Positions 54,292 through 62,074 of a stretch of DNA of 64,000 nt are shown here, one piece after another. The stretch comes from Sphingobium sp. Its GTDB lineage: Bacteria > Pseudomonadota > Alphaproteobacteria > Sphingomonadales > Sphingomonadaceae. Made by a program: the position numbers and the translations under genes. Location: contig SPEL01000005.1 of the NCBI GenBank assembly GCA_009360885.1, forward strand, positions 248,001-312,000, written 5' to 3'. Below the pieces are notes generated by a model, which saw only the letters and a program-made list of their open reading frames with translations, made no database searches and was not told the DNA's origin. Position 1 is the stretch's first letter; every line of letters begins with the position of its first letter.

Positions 54292-55467
54292 GTGAACATG
54301 CATAACCCGACGATTTCTGCTGCCCCCGGCCTGATACAGGACCGCCTCAACCATCTGGAAAATGTGGTGAAATCAGATGTTGAAAATGGGGCCTATTGGG
54401 GTGCCAGACTGATTGTTGCACGCCACGGTGAAATTGGCCTCGACGCCACAATCGGGTGGGCGGATAAAGAAAGAACGCGCCCGCTTGCGCATGACAGCGT
54501 GTTCACAATTTTCTCTATGACAAAGGCAATGACCAATATTTTGTGCCTGCGCGCAATTGAAAATGGTCAGTTTTCTTTGGCGACAAAGGTTGCGGACGTC
54601 ATCCCCGAATTTAAAGGCGGCCTGCGCGAACATATCACTGTTTTTCACCTGCTAACCCATATGTCTGGCCTGCCGATGCTGTTTCTTTTGAAACCCGATA
54701 TGCCCATCGACATTCTGGACGACACCATCCGGGTCGCTTGTGAAATTGTGCAGGCGATCGAACCGGCAGGTGAAAAATGTAATTATTCGCCTATGTTGAA
54801 CCAGCTTTTTCTGGGTGAAATATTGCGCCGGACAGACCCCAAAGGACGCGCCTATCGCGATATTGTGCGCGAAGATTTGCACGAACCGCTGGGTATGACG
54901 AGCAGCGCCATCGGCCTGCGCAAAGATTTAAAAGAACGGCATATTTTCCCCGATTTTCGTGGCAATGCACCGATTAATCACATCGGCAGCAGCGGCCTCG
55001 GTGAAAATGGTGCCTACCGCGAAGAATTTGCCGAAATGCCATGGGTTGGTGCAGTATCTACGGCCCCTGATATTTTCCGTATGGCAGAAATGCTGCGTCA
55101 GGGCGGCACCCTTGGTGATGCACGCATCCTGTCACCCGCAATGGTGAAGAAAGCACGCCAGTGCTATACCGGGGACAAGCCCAACGAGCTATATAAAACA
55201 TTGGCCCACAAGGATCAGTGGGAAGTATCACCCGGCTATATCGGTCTGGGATTTTCGCTACGTGGCACCAAAATGACCAACCATATGTATGGTACACAGA
55301 CGTCGCCCGAAACCTTTGGCAATTACGGCGCTGGCAGTACTATTTTCTGGGTTGATCCGGAACTGGACATGACATTTGTTTGTCTGACAACCGGCCTCCT
55401 CGCATCTAACCCCAATATTGTGCGCTTCCATCGCCTTGCAGATATTGCCGTTTCCGCAGCGCGATAA
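54292..55467 (+). CDS. Serine hydrolase, class C beta-lactamase-fold esterase type
   Basis: A 391-aa penicillin-binding-protein/class C beta-lactamase-fold hydrolase. The catalytic SxxK is Ser75-Met-Thr-Lys78 in FTIFSMTKAMTN, and the tyrosine motif is CNYSPMLNQ. The C-terminal segment FGNYGAGSTIFWVDPELDMTFVCLT is typical of EstB/LovD-like esterases. No signal peptide is seen, so it is probably a cytoplasmic esterase or transesterase. The GTG at 54292 has the best spacing to AGAGG (6 bases); the ATG at 54298 is an alternative. A hairpin terminator follows. Confidence 0.85.
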   Translation: MNMHNPTISAAPGLIQDRLNHLENVVKSDVENGAYWGARLIVARHGEIGLDATIGWADKERTRPLAHDSVFTIFSMTKAMTNILCLRAIENGQFSLATKVADVIPEFKGGLREHITVFHLLTHMSGLPMLFLLKPDMPIDILDDTIRVACEIVQAIEPAGEKCNYSPMLNQLFLGEILRRTDPKGRAYRDIVREDLHEPLGMTSSAIGLRKDLKERHIFPDFRGNAPINHIGSSGLGENGAYREEFAEMPWVGAVSTAPDIFRMAEMLRQGGTLGDARILSPAMVKKARQCYTGDKPNELYKTLAHKDQWEVSPGYIGLGFSLRGTKMTNHMYGTQTSPETFGNYGAGSTIFWVDPELDMTFVCLTTGLLASNPNIVRFHRLADIAVSAAR

Positions 55468-55480
55468 CCAGGCTTATTAC

Positions 55481-55517
55481 AACGACGCCCTGTTCTTTTC
55501 AGGTACAAGGCGTCGTT
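55481..55517 (+). terminator. Terminator after the serine hydrolase gene
   Basis: AACGACGCC (55481-55489) and GGCGTCGTT (55509-55517) form a 9-bp stem, 14 bases past the stop, with an inner CCTG/CAGG extension. A T-tract is weak. Confidence 0.55.
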
Positions 55518-55520
55518 ATA

Positions 55521-55650
55521 TCACTGTGGCGCTATTTGAGTATATCTGGTGACTGGTTCCAGCAGGCGGCGATGGTTGAACCATTCCGCCTCCGTCGGCT
55601 CACAATGCCCGTCGCGAAGATGAAGCTCTGAAGCAGAAATCAGACCGATT
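55521..55650 (-). pseudogene. Relic of an IS3-type transposase C-terminus
   Basis: Read on the minus strand, about 43 codons end in a TGA at 55521-55523. They contain WFNHRRLLEP preceded by EPTEAE, which closely resembles the common IS3-family OrfB end (EWVDWFNHRRLLEPIGNIPPAEAE). The frame is degenerate on both sides, with a stop just upstream, and no inverted ends are visible. It lies between the serine hydrolase and the HxlR gene, at the border of two subclusters, so an old insertion may have helped assemble the region. Confidence 0.55.
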
Positions 55651-55697
55651 GGGAATCAACTTTGCCAACGCGATCTAAATGATGTTTTTCGGGGCAT

Positions 55698-56141
55698 TCA
55701 AAGTTCTTCACCATCATCGAAAAGCATTCGCGCTTGTTGAATTGGCACACGATGTCGCTCGACCCAGTTCAGCAAGCCATGGACCTCCCCCATCAAATTC
55801 TGCCCCATATCCGTCAGACAATAGCTAACCTTTGGCGGAATATCTGCGGTAGTTTTTCGCTCTACCAGTCCTTCACGCTCCAGCCCCCTCAATTTCAGGG
55901 TCATCATCCGCTGAGAAATTCTCTCTGTCTCACTCAGCCTGATTAATATTCGCCGCAAGTCAGTATGGCGCCAGGTGCCAAGTTCCAGCACCAACAGGAT
56001 AAGGGTTGACCATTTATCCCCCAGCATCGCGAATATTTCACGCACAGGATCATGCCGTCCTGCCCCATTCATCTGCATGCTTCCGGCTAATTGCCTAATC
56101 CCCTCACGCAGATCTTCTCTGATATCTTCCAGATTAATCAT
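55698..56141 (-). CDS. HxlR-family transcriptional regulator
   Basis: A 147-aa winged-helix regulator: DPVREIFAMLGDKWSTLILLVLELGTWRHTDLRRILIRLSETERISQRMMTLKLRGLEREGLVERK is the HxlR domain (about 35-100). The conserved cysteine that many HxlR proteins carry in CPV at the domain start is Asp here, so thiol-based sensing is unlikely. The ATG at 56141 (complement) is chosen from several; 56168 is also possible, and the open frame to 56639 is antisense to the SDR gene. It is divergent from the SDR-FAD enzyme operon, its likely target. Confidence 0.85.
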   Translation of the reverse strand: MINLEDIREDLREGIRQLAGSMQMNGAGRHDPVREIFAMLGDKWSTLILLVLELGTWRHTDLRRILIRLSETERISQRMMTLKLRGLEREGLVERKTTADIPPKVSYCLTDMGQNLMGEVHGLLNWVERHRVPIQQARMLFDDGEEL

Positions 56142-56240
56142 GGGTACAAATTTGTGCCTCCTTCTCATGGGGTGGTCAAGCGCTATTGTCTTTGGCTGAG
56201 CGGTATCAGCCGCCAGATGGATAAGGAGAGGACCATTCAC

Positions 56241-57041
56241 ATGTATGATGCAACGCGTCTTACAGACAAGGTAGCAATAATTACCGGCGGAGCAGGAGGG
56301 ATCGGTGCCGCAACGGCACGCCTCTTCAGCCAGCGTGGCGCACGGGTGGTTATTGCCGATATTGCCGGTGATCGGGCGCGGGCGGTAGCGGACGAGTTGC
56401 CAGATGCTTTGCCGGTCGAAGTAGACCTCGCCAGCGAAGATTCCATTATCGCCATGATATCCGCCACAATTGCCCATTACGGCAAGCTGGACATCCTCGA
56501 TAATAATGCTGCCCTGCTCGACCCGGATATGGGTCCGAAGGACATTGATATCGAGCATATGGAAAGCAGCACCTGGGATCGCACCTATGCGGTCAATGTT
56601 CGCGGCACAATGATCGCCTGCCGCGAGGCTCTGCCACATTTGCGGTCAACGGGCGGCTGCATCATCAACACGGTCAGCAATCTTGCTCTACAGGGCCATG
56701 TTATTCAGGCCGCATATTCATCATCCAAAGCGGCGATTATTCAGATGACCAGATCCATCGCGGCCAGCCACGGACGATCCGGTGTGCGTTGCAATGCTGT
56801 TGCACCGGGCATGACGATGACGCCCGCATTAAAGGCCGCTTTTCCAGAGCATCTGCGCCTGTTGGTGGAGGATGAAACGCTGCGAAACCAACTCGGAGCC
56901 CCCGAAGACATAGCAGAGGCTGTGGCGTTTCTGGCGTCAGATGCAGCACGCAACATTACCGGGCAATTACTGGTGTGTGACGGAGGAGCCGCGAGCCATG
57001 TGCCGGGTTACACCGCATTTCGCACAGCAATGGGGTTTTAA
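56241..57041 (+). CDS. SDR-family oxidoreductase B
   Basis: A 266-aa short-chain dehydrogenase starting at the ATG at 56241 with AGGAGAGG upstream. Motifs: IITGGAGGIGAATARLF, NNAALLD, catalytic Ser in INTVSNLA and YxxxK in AAYSSSKAAIIQ, then NAVAPGMTMTP and ITGQLLVCDGG. It ends three bases before the second FAD oxidoreductase gene and is the first gene of that operon, divergent from hxlR. It probably acts on an alcohol or ketone connected with the FAD enzyme. Confidence 0.9.
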   Translation: MYDATRLTDKVAIITGGAGGIGAATARLFSQRGARVVIADIAGDRARAVADELPDALPVEVDLASEDSIIAMISATIAHYGKLDILDNNAALLDPDMGPKDIDIEHMESSTWDRTYAVNVRGTMIACREALPHLRSTGGCIINTVSNLALQGHVIQAAYSSSKAAIIQMTRSIAASHGRSGVRCNAVAPGMTMTPALKAAFPEHLRLLVEDETLRNQLGAPEDIAEAVAFLASDAARNITGQLLVCDGGAASHVPGYTAFRTAMGF

Positions 57042-57044
57042 ATA

Positions 57045-58631
57045 ATGAGCTATGATATTGTTGTGATGGGTGCAGGCCATAACGGACTGACAGCGGCCGC
57101 CTATATGGCGAAGGCAGGCAAAAAGGTTCTCGTTCTGGAGAGCAAGCCTTTTTATGGGGGCGGGGTATCCACCCGTGAACTGATTCGCCCGGGATATTGG
57201 CATGATGAGCATTCCGCAGTGCATATCATGATTCAGGGTAATCCGATGCTGCGGGATGATGAACTGGGCCTGCTGTCGAAATTTGGCCTGGAATATCACT
57301 ATCCCGATCTGGTGCATGTTAGCATATGGGAAGACGGCACGGTTATCCGTAGCTATAAGGATCTGGATCGCACTTGTAACGAACTGGCGCAGGTTACGTC
57401 GGAAAAAGACGCCGAAGCATATCGCAGATTTGTGAAAATGAGCATGGCCGCATTACCCATGCTGGTTTCCGGCCTGTACACCCCGCCTTTTCCACTCGGC
57501 GCTTTCGTCGCAATGATGGACCAGTCCGATGAAGGGCGCTTCTTGCTGGATATGATGCAGCGTTCAGCAATGGATGTCGTGTCGCAATATTTCGACAGCG
57601 AATTGCTGCGCGTACACATTGTGCGTCTGGTCACAGAAAATTTGCAAATGCCTGATGAACTGGGGACAGGCATGGGGGCGTTTGTCATGCCCGGCATCAT
57701 CCACACTTATGGCTGTTCCCGTCCGATCGGGGGGTCTGGCCAGCTAAGCCATGCTCTGGTCCGGGCGATTGAGTATATGGGCGGCGAGGTACGTGTGAAT
57801 GCCCCCGTCCGGCGCATATTGGTCTCCGGCGGCAAGGCGATTGGCGCAGAACTGGAAAATGGTGAGCAGATACTCGCCAAAGATGGCGTCATCGGTACAA
57901 TTCATCCGCACCGCCTGCGCCAATTTGTAAGCGAGGCACCCGAACCGGTATTACAGCGTGCGGAACGTGTCACCCAGTCAACATTCTCTATCAATCTGAC
58001 ACATGCCATATTGAAGGAACGTCTTGAGCTGAAAGTTGGCAATGACTGCAACGCAGTGATGACGGAGTTCATGGATTTCTATGACATGCGAGACATGTGT
58101 CTGGAGTTCGATAAGCTGCGCCGGGGCGAAGTATCCCCTCGCCTGATTGCTGGCGGAGACACCACCGTTTTCGATACAAGCAGAGCGCCGGAAGGGGGAG
58201 GCGTCCTATATGGCGTTAATTTTGCGCCCTATCATCTTCATGATGGCGGGGCCGCCGCATGGGATGAGCAAAAGGTGGAGCATAGTGATCGCTCACTAGC
58301 CCAGCTTCGGAAATTCTTCAAAAATCTGGATGATGACAATATCATGGGGCGCAAGGTCTGCTCTCCACTCGATCATGAACGAGGCAGCCCCAATTCCATG
58401 GCGGAGGGAGACGCCCATGGCTGTGCGCCTTTCTTTTATCAATCAATGGGGCACCGCCCTACACCCGATTTGGGCAGCTTCCGTGTACCATCTGTAGGTG
58501 GGCTCTATCTGACGGGACCATTCATGCACCCCGGCGGCGGCGTATTTGGTGCAGGCAGGGCAACAGCCATCCAAATGATGGACGACATGGGCATCAATTT
58601 TGACCAAGTTTGTGGGGAGGCCATTCGATGA
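57045..58631 (+). CDS. Phytoene-desaturase-like FAD oxidoreductase, copy B
   Basis: A 528-aa flavoprotein, paralogue of the enzyme at 41148-42719. FAD motif: VVMGAGHNGLTAAAYMAKAGKKVLVLESKPFYGGG. It shares RDDELGLLSKFGLEY and GGSGQLSHALVRAIEYMGGEV with copy A, and the C-terminal VPSVGGLYLTGPFMHPGGGVFGAGRATAIQMMDDMG. It is flanked by an SDR gene and a coupled small protein, then a ferredoxin gene. Desaturation or isomerisation of a cyclic intermediate is the general expectation; the substrate is unknown. Confidence 0.87.
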   Translation: MSYDIVVMGAGHNGLTAAAYMAKAGKKVLVLESKPFYGGGVSTRELIRPGYWHDEHSAVHIMIQGNPMLRDDELGLLSKFGLEYHYPDLVHVSIWEDGTVIRSYKDLDRTCNELAQVTSEKDAEAYRRFVKMSMAALPMLVSGLYTPPFPLGAFVAMMDQSDEGRFLLDMMQRSAMDVVSQYFDSELLRVHIVRLVTENLQMPDELGTGMGAFVMPGIIHTYGCSRPIGGSGQLSHALVRAIEYMGGEVRVNAPVRRILVSGGKAIGAELENGEQILAKDGVIGTIHPHRLRQFVSEAPEPVLQRAERVTQSTFSINLTHAILKERLELKVGNDCNAVMTEFMDFYDMRDMCLEFDKLRRGEVSPRLIAGGDTTVFDTSRAPEGGGVLYGVNFAPYHLHDGGAAAWDEQKVEHSDRSLAQLRKFFKNLDDDNIMGRKVCSPLDHERGSPNSMAEGDAHGCAPFFYQSMGHRPTPDLGSFRVPSVGGLYLTGPFMHPGGGVFGAGRATAIQMMDDMGINFDQVCGEAIR

Positions 58632-58861
58632 AAATGGATAAAAAGGCACCAGAAGCGCGGATTTTTGACGGTCAAAACAAAGAATTGATGACCATTCGGA
58701 AAATAGAAAGGGAAGACAATAGCATCGTCATTCGTGGAAAGATATTTGGCGCAATGCCAATGGTGGCAAAGCTGACACCAGAAGAAGCCCGCGCAGCGTT
58801 AAAAATACTCGATAGAAAGACGATTTTATTTCTAATAACTCTCTTATTCCGAAAATCCTAA
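58628..58861 (+). CDS. Small partner protein of FAD oxidoreductase, copy B
   Basis: A 77-aa protein whose ATG at 58628 overlaps the preceding stop by four bases. It shares IERE-type and GKIFGAMPMVAKLTPEEARAALKIL segments with the 69-aa protein at 40942-41151, plus a hydrophobic, basic-ended C-terminus (KTILFLITLLFRKS). The N-terminus is charged (MKMDKKAPEARIFDGQNKE). The same gene order and the same overlap in both loci argue for a functional pair. The family is unknown to me; a cofactor chaperone, membrane anchor or electron-transfer adaptor are possibilities. Confidence 0.85.
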   Translation: MKMDKKAPEARIFDGQNKELMTIRKIEREDNSIVIRGKIFGAMPMVAKLTPEEARAALKILDRKTILFLITLLFRKS

Positions 58862-58911
58862 CAATGATGGCATTGCCTGATTAATATTACGGCAATACTG
58901 GATGAAAACAT

Positions 58912-58938
58912 GGTTCGGGCGGAATAAATGCCCGGACC
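58912..58938. repeat. Hairpin before the ferredoxin gene
   Basis: GGTTCGGGC (58912-58920) and GCCCGGACC (58930-58938) pair with one G-T wobble around a 9-base loop. It may attenuate transcription between the small-protein gene and the ferredoxin gene. Confidence 0.45.
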
Positions 58939-59001
58939 ATCCTCATCATAAGTGTTCTCAATCCAATTATAAAATTCCACAATATGTACCATGAGGTAGA
59001 A

Positions 59002-59319
59002 ATGATTTCTATTTTAGTGATTGATAGAGAGGGGAAGAGCCATAACATCGAGGCTGCGGACGGCTCTTCTTTAATGGAAGCTGTTCGCGATGGAGGCATT
59101 TCTGAAATGCTGGCCCTATGTGGCGGCTGCCTGTCCTGCGCAACATGCCATGTCTATGTAGAGGCGGATAGGTTTGATAGCTTACCATCAATGTCGGATG
59201 ATGAAAACGACCTACTGGATAGTTCCGACCATCGCACGGCCTATTCACGATTGGCCTGCCAAATCATGATGGACCACACATTAGAAGGCATGAATATCAA
59301 TCTCGCGCCAGAAGAATAG
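59002..59319 (+). CDS. [2Fe-2S] ferredoxin, putidaredoxin/adrenodoxin type
   Basis: A 105-aa ferredoxin starting at the ATG at 59002, with GAGG five bases upstream. Cluster ligands Cys40, Cys46, Cys49 and Cys86 match the putidaredoxin spacing ([14 protein letters not shown] and RLACQIMM); Cys43 is extra. These ferredoxins pass electrons to cytochrome P450s or other monooxygenases. No P450 or ferredoxin reductase gene is in the window, so its partner is elsewhere, or it serves the adjacent FAD enzyme. A hairpin (58912-58938) precedes the gene. Confidence 0.9.
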   Translation: MISILVIDREGKSHNIEAADGSSLMEAVRDGGISEMLALCGGCLSCATCHVYVEADRFDSLPSMSDDENDLLDSSDHRTAYSRLACQIMMDHTLEGMNINLAPEE

Positions 59320-59610
59320 GGCGAAGCTATTACTCCGCACATCATGAAAATGCGGATTTTTTGCTGTTGGGATATCAATCAGGTCGCAAAACCATCCTGC
59401 CAGCCGTCATGCTTATCTGCGGGATATCTCATCCTGTGCTCACTCAGGCCCTGAATTCACTGCCCCCTGCATCGCAAAAAGAACAATTGGGAAAGAAGGA
59501 GCAACGACACGATTAGGGTCAGTGGCTTATTAATCAGCGCGGCTATAATCTGGCCTCTATCGGCGGGATAGAAAAACGAGATTATAGCAGTGCTGCTATG
59601 CCCCGATGTT

Positions 59611-60372
59611 TTACGTTCCGTCGGTGATAATGGTCCCGCCATCTACTACCAGATTGTGCCCGGTCACGAAGGCTCCAGCCGGAGAGGATAAGAATAATGC
59701 GGCACCGGATACGTCTTTAATTTCTCCGGGGCGACGCAGCGGCGTCATTTGCATGCGCCTGGCCATGAATTCCTCATTTGCAATCAATGGCGCAGAGAGT
59801 TCGGTGCGAATAAATCCGGGAGACAGTGCATTAACCCGCACATTTTTTGGTCCCCACTCAACCGCCAGATTACGGGCTAACTGCGCCACGCCCGCCTTGG
59901 CGAGTGCATAGGCGTTAATCGATGCGTTTCCGCGCAGCCCCGACAGGCTAGAGATCAGCACCGCTGCGCCCCCGCCACGCGCCGCAATATGGGGCAAGGC
60001 GAGATTGCATAGCTTTACCTGAGACCGCAGATTAATGGCCATCACCCGATCATAATCATCCATATCGATGGACGAAAAAGGCCCCGGTTTGCCGGTAACC
60101 CCGGCGTTGCAAACCAGAATATCAATGCCTCCAAAATGGCTAAGGGTGCTGTCCACTAACTCCGCGAGTTGCGATTCATCGCTCACATCTGCTGGAACAG
60201 CCAGCGCACCCGTCTTTTGCCCAATTGCCATGCAATCTTCGGCATTTTCGCTGGATATGACGACCTGCGCTCCGTGGGATTGCATCGCCTGCGCAATCCC
60301 TAAGCCAATTCCGCGCGTCGACCCGGTGATAATCGCTACTTTACCAGAAAGGTCAAACAAACCCATTGTCAT
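59611..60372 (-). CDS. SDR-family oxidoreductase C
   Basis: A 253-aa short-chain dehydrogenase. Motifs: IITGSTRGIGLGIAQAM, CNAGVTG, catalytic Ser in ISSLSGLRG and YxxxK in NAYALAKAGVAQ, then NALSPGFIRTE and VTGHNLVVDGGTI. It is the last gene of a minus-strand trio with the cupin and FAH-family genes; its start overlaps the cupin stop by four bases, so the two are coupled. Confidence 0.9.
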   Translation of the reverse strand: MTMGLFDLSGKVAIITGSTRGIGLGIAQAMQSHGAQVVISSENAEDCMAIGQKTGALAVPADVSDESQLAELVDSTLSHFGGIDILVCNAGVTGKPGPFSSIDMDDYDRVMAINLRSQVKLCNLALPHIAARGGGAAVLISSLSGLRGNASINAYALAKAGVAQLARNLAVEWGPKNVRVNALSPGFIRTELSAPLIANEEFMARRMQMTPLRRPGEIKDVSGAALFLSSPAGAFVTGHNLVVDGGTIITDGT

Positions 60373-60893
60373 TCCGACTGGTATTTTTCTTCGGGTTTCT
60401 CTTCCTGCAAAGGCTGTCCATTATGCATATAGGCCGGGGCTTCTATCAGGATGAATGCAATACGACACGGATTGCTGGTAGTATTGCGCCAGAGATGATT
60501 GGTGCCGCGCTGAATAATAATACCGCCTTCACGCACAGTCTTCTTGCGTCCGTCTTCAAGCTCCAGTTCAATTTCGCCTGATAGTATAATGCCATAATCA
60601 ATGCTGTTGGTCCGGTGCATCGGCGATTCCTTGCCCGGCAGCATATCCACTATGCGAATGACCGACCCCCGATTGAGGGTCAGGCCTGCATCACGCAAAC
60701 GTCCATCCGTTTCATCATTATTGTCGGCCGGAACAGTTGCGGTCGTCCAGACAAGAAGAAAGGCCGCGTCACCAGAAGGGATCATTTCTGTGGCTGTCAC
60801 ATCTTCCGATTTGAAAATGGCGCGGCCATTCTCATCATGACCGGTCACGACGCGCTGTACTGGCGGCAATCCGGAATCACTGAGCTGGTTCAT
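60369..60893 (-). CDS. Cupin-domain protein
   Basis: A 174-aa protein starting at the ATG at 60893 (complement) with AGGA upstream. The cupin core is MLPGKESPMHRTNSIDYGIILSGEIELELEDG and IIIQRGTNHLWRNTTSNPCRIAFILI. The His residues in the two motifs are partly present, so metal binding is possible but not certain. Many cupins next to FAH-type hydrolases are small dioxygenase- or isomerase-like enzymes or sensors. It lies between the SDR and FAH-family genes. Confidence 0.8.
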   Translation of the reverse strand: MNQLSDSGLPPVQRVVTGHDENGRAIFKSEDVTATEMIPSGDAAFLLVWTTATVPADNNDETDGRLRDAGLTLNRGSVIRIVDMLPGKESPMHRTNSIDYGIILSGEIELELEDGRKKTVREGGIIIQRGTNHLWRNTTSNPCRIAFILIEAPAYMHNGQPLQEEKPEEKYQSE

Positions 60894-60920
60894 GGGAAGT
60901 CCTTTTCTATCCAACCAACA

Positions 60921-61868
60921 TTATTGAGCCGCAACCACTTGCTGGTTGATTGCACCAAAGGGCGTGCGACCATCAGGCAGGCGTCCTTCCATACGGACTC
61001 GGTCACCAAATCGCATGAAACCGGTACGCGGCACTCCTTCGTCGACGACCTCAATCCCGCGCCGTTCCGCAATGCAGGAGGAACCGACTTCGCGGAAATT
61101 CTCATTAGAGACCGTGCCAGACCCGATCACTGTGCCAGCAACGAGGGTCCGGGTTCGCGCCGCATGGGCGACCAGTTCATGAAACCCAAAACTCATAGGC
61201 TCGCCATTGGCCGCGCCAAAGCGAGCGTCGTTCCAATCCACCAATAAATCCATACAAACACGGCCATCGCGCCATGCTTTGCCCAGTTCATCAGGGGTAA
61301 TTGCAAAGGGCGCCATTGAGCAGGCAGGCTTTGCCTGCACCCAACCGAAGCCTGTCTTCATTTCTGATCCAGCAAGCGCCCGGAGTGACCAGTCATTTAT
61401 CTGCACAATAAGGCGGATATGCCTCATCGCATCCTGCGCATGAGTGCCCATGGGCACTTCATCAACAATAACGCCAAATTCCCCTTCAAAATCGATACCG
61501 AGGCTTTCATCAGGCAGCGGCACATCATCCTGCGGTCCATAGAAATGATCGGACATTCCCTGATACATAAGCGGCACACCAGTCTTTTCAGGCGCGATGC
61601 CAAGCACCTTATCCATCAACGCACCGTGGCTTTCAAAGGCGGACCCATCCAACCATTGCCAGGCGCGCGGCAGTGGTGCCATCAGCACTGAAAGATCAAG
61701 GGCATGTGGAAATTCTGTCAGAGAGGCGAGATGGTGCTGCACTTCATCCCAGCGCTCTATTGCCTGCTGTAGCGTATTTACCGGTGCAAGCGCGTAATGC
61801 GTACCTTCTGGCGATACTATGATTAATTGCCCGTCTATGCCGCCATTATTCAGCGTCGCCAGTCGCAT
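60921..61868 (-). CDS. Fumarylacetoacetate hydrolase-family protein
   Basis: A 315-aa FAH-fold enzyme starting at the ATG at 61868 (complement) with GGAGA upstream. Catalytic-domain motifs: IDFEGEFGVIVDEVPMGTHAQDAMRHIRLIVQINDWSLRAL (acidic metal ligands), KPACSMAPFAITPDEL and ARTRTLVAGTVIGSGTVSNE. The family hydrolyses acylpyruvates, opens C-C bonds of diketones, or does related hydration. It is first of the minus-strand trio, 27 bases before the cupin gene, and divergent from the alpha/beta-hydrolase gene. A ring-cleavage product is a plausible substrate. Confidence 0.88.
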   Translation of the reverse strand: MRLATLNNGGIDGQLIIVSPEGTHYALAPVNTLQQAIERWDEVQHHLASLTEFPHALDLSVLMAPLPRAWQWLDGSAFESHGALMDKVLGIAPEKTGVPLMYQGMSDHFYGPQDDVPLPDESLGIDFEGEFGVIVDEVPMGTHAQDAMRHIRLIVQINDWSLRALAGSEMKTGFGWVQAKPACSMAPFAITPDELGKAWRDGRVCMDLLVDWNDARFGAANGEPMSFGFHELVAHAARTRTLVAGTVIGSGTVSNENFREVGSSCIAERRGIEVVDEGVPRTGFMRFGDRVRMEGRLPDGRTPFGAINQQVVAAQ

Positions 61869-62074
61869 ATTCTCTCCATCCCATATAATAATGCCGGTTC
61901 GCATCTATGTTCTGCGATGAAACAGGCCCCGGCCCGGGTCAAAGCCAATCTATCGATAGCCAGCTTCCATAAATTCAATTTGATCCGCTTATCAGGAGAG
62001 CGGCATTGCAGACCACGGCCTGAACCCGCCCGCAGCGGCGCATAATGTTGCGATCATAAAATAAGGATGCCCTT

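Noticed and set aside
55698-56639. A 313-codon minus-strand frame that would extend the HxlR gene far upstream
   Set aside because: Its first half is antisense to the SDR B gene and has no protein-like features; the HxlR domain alone explains the C-terminal part.
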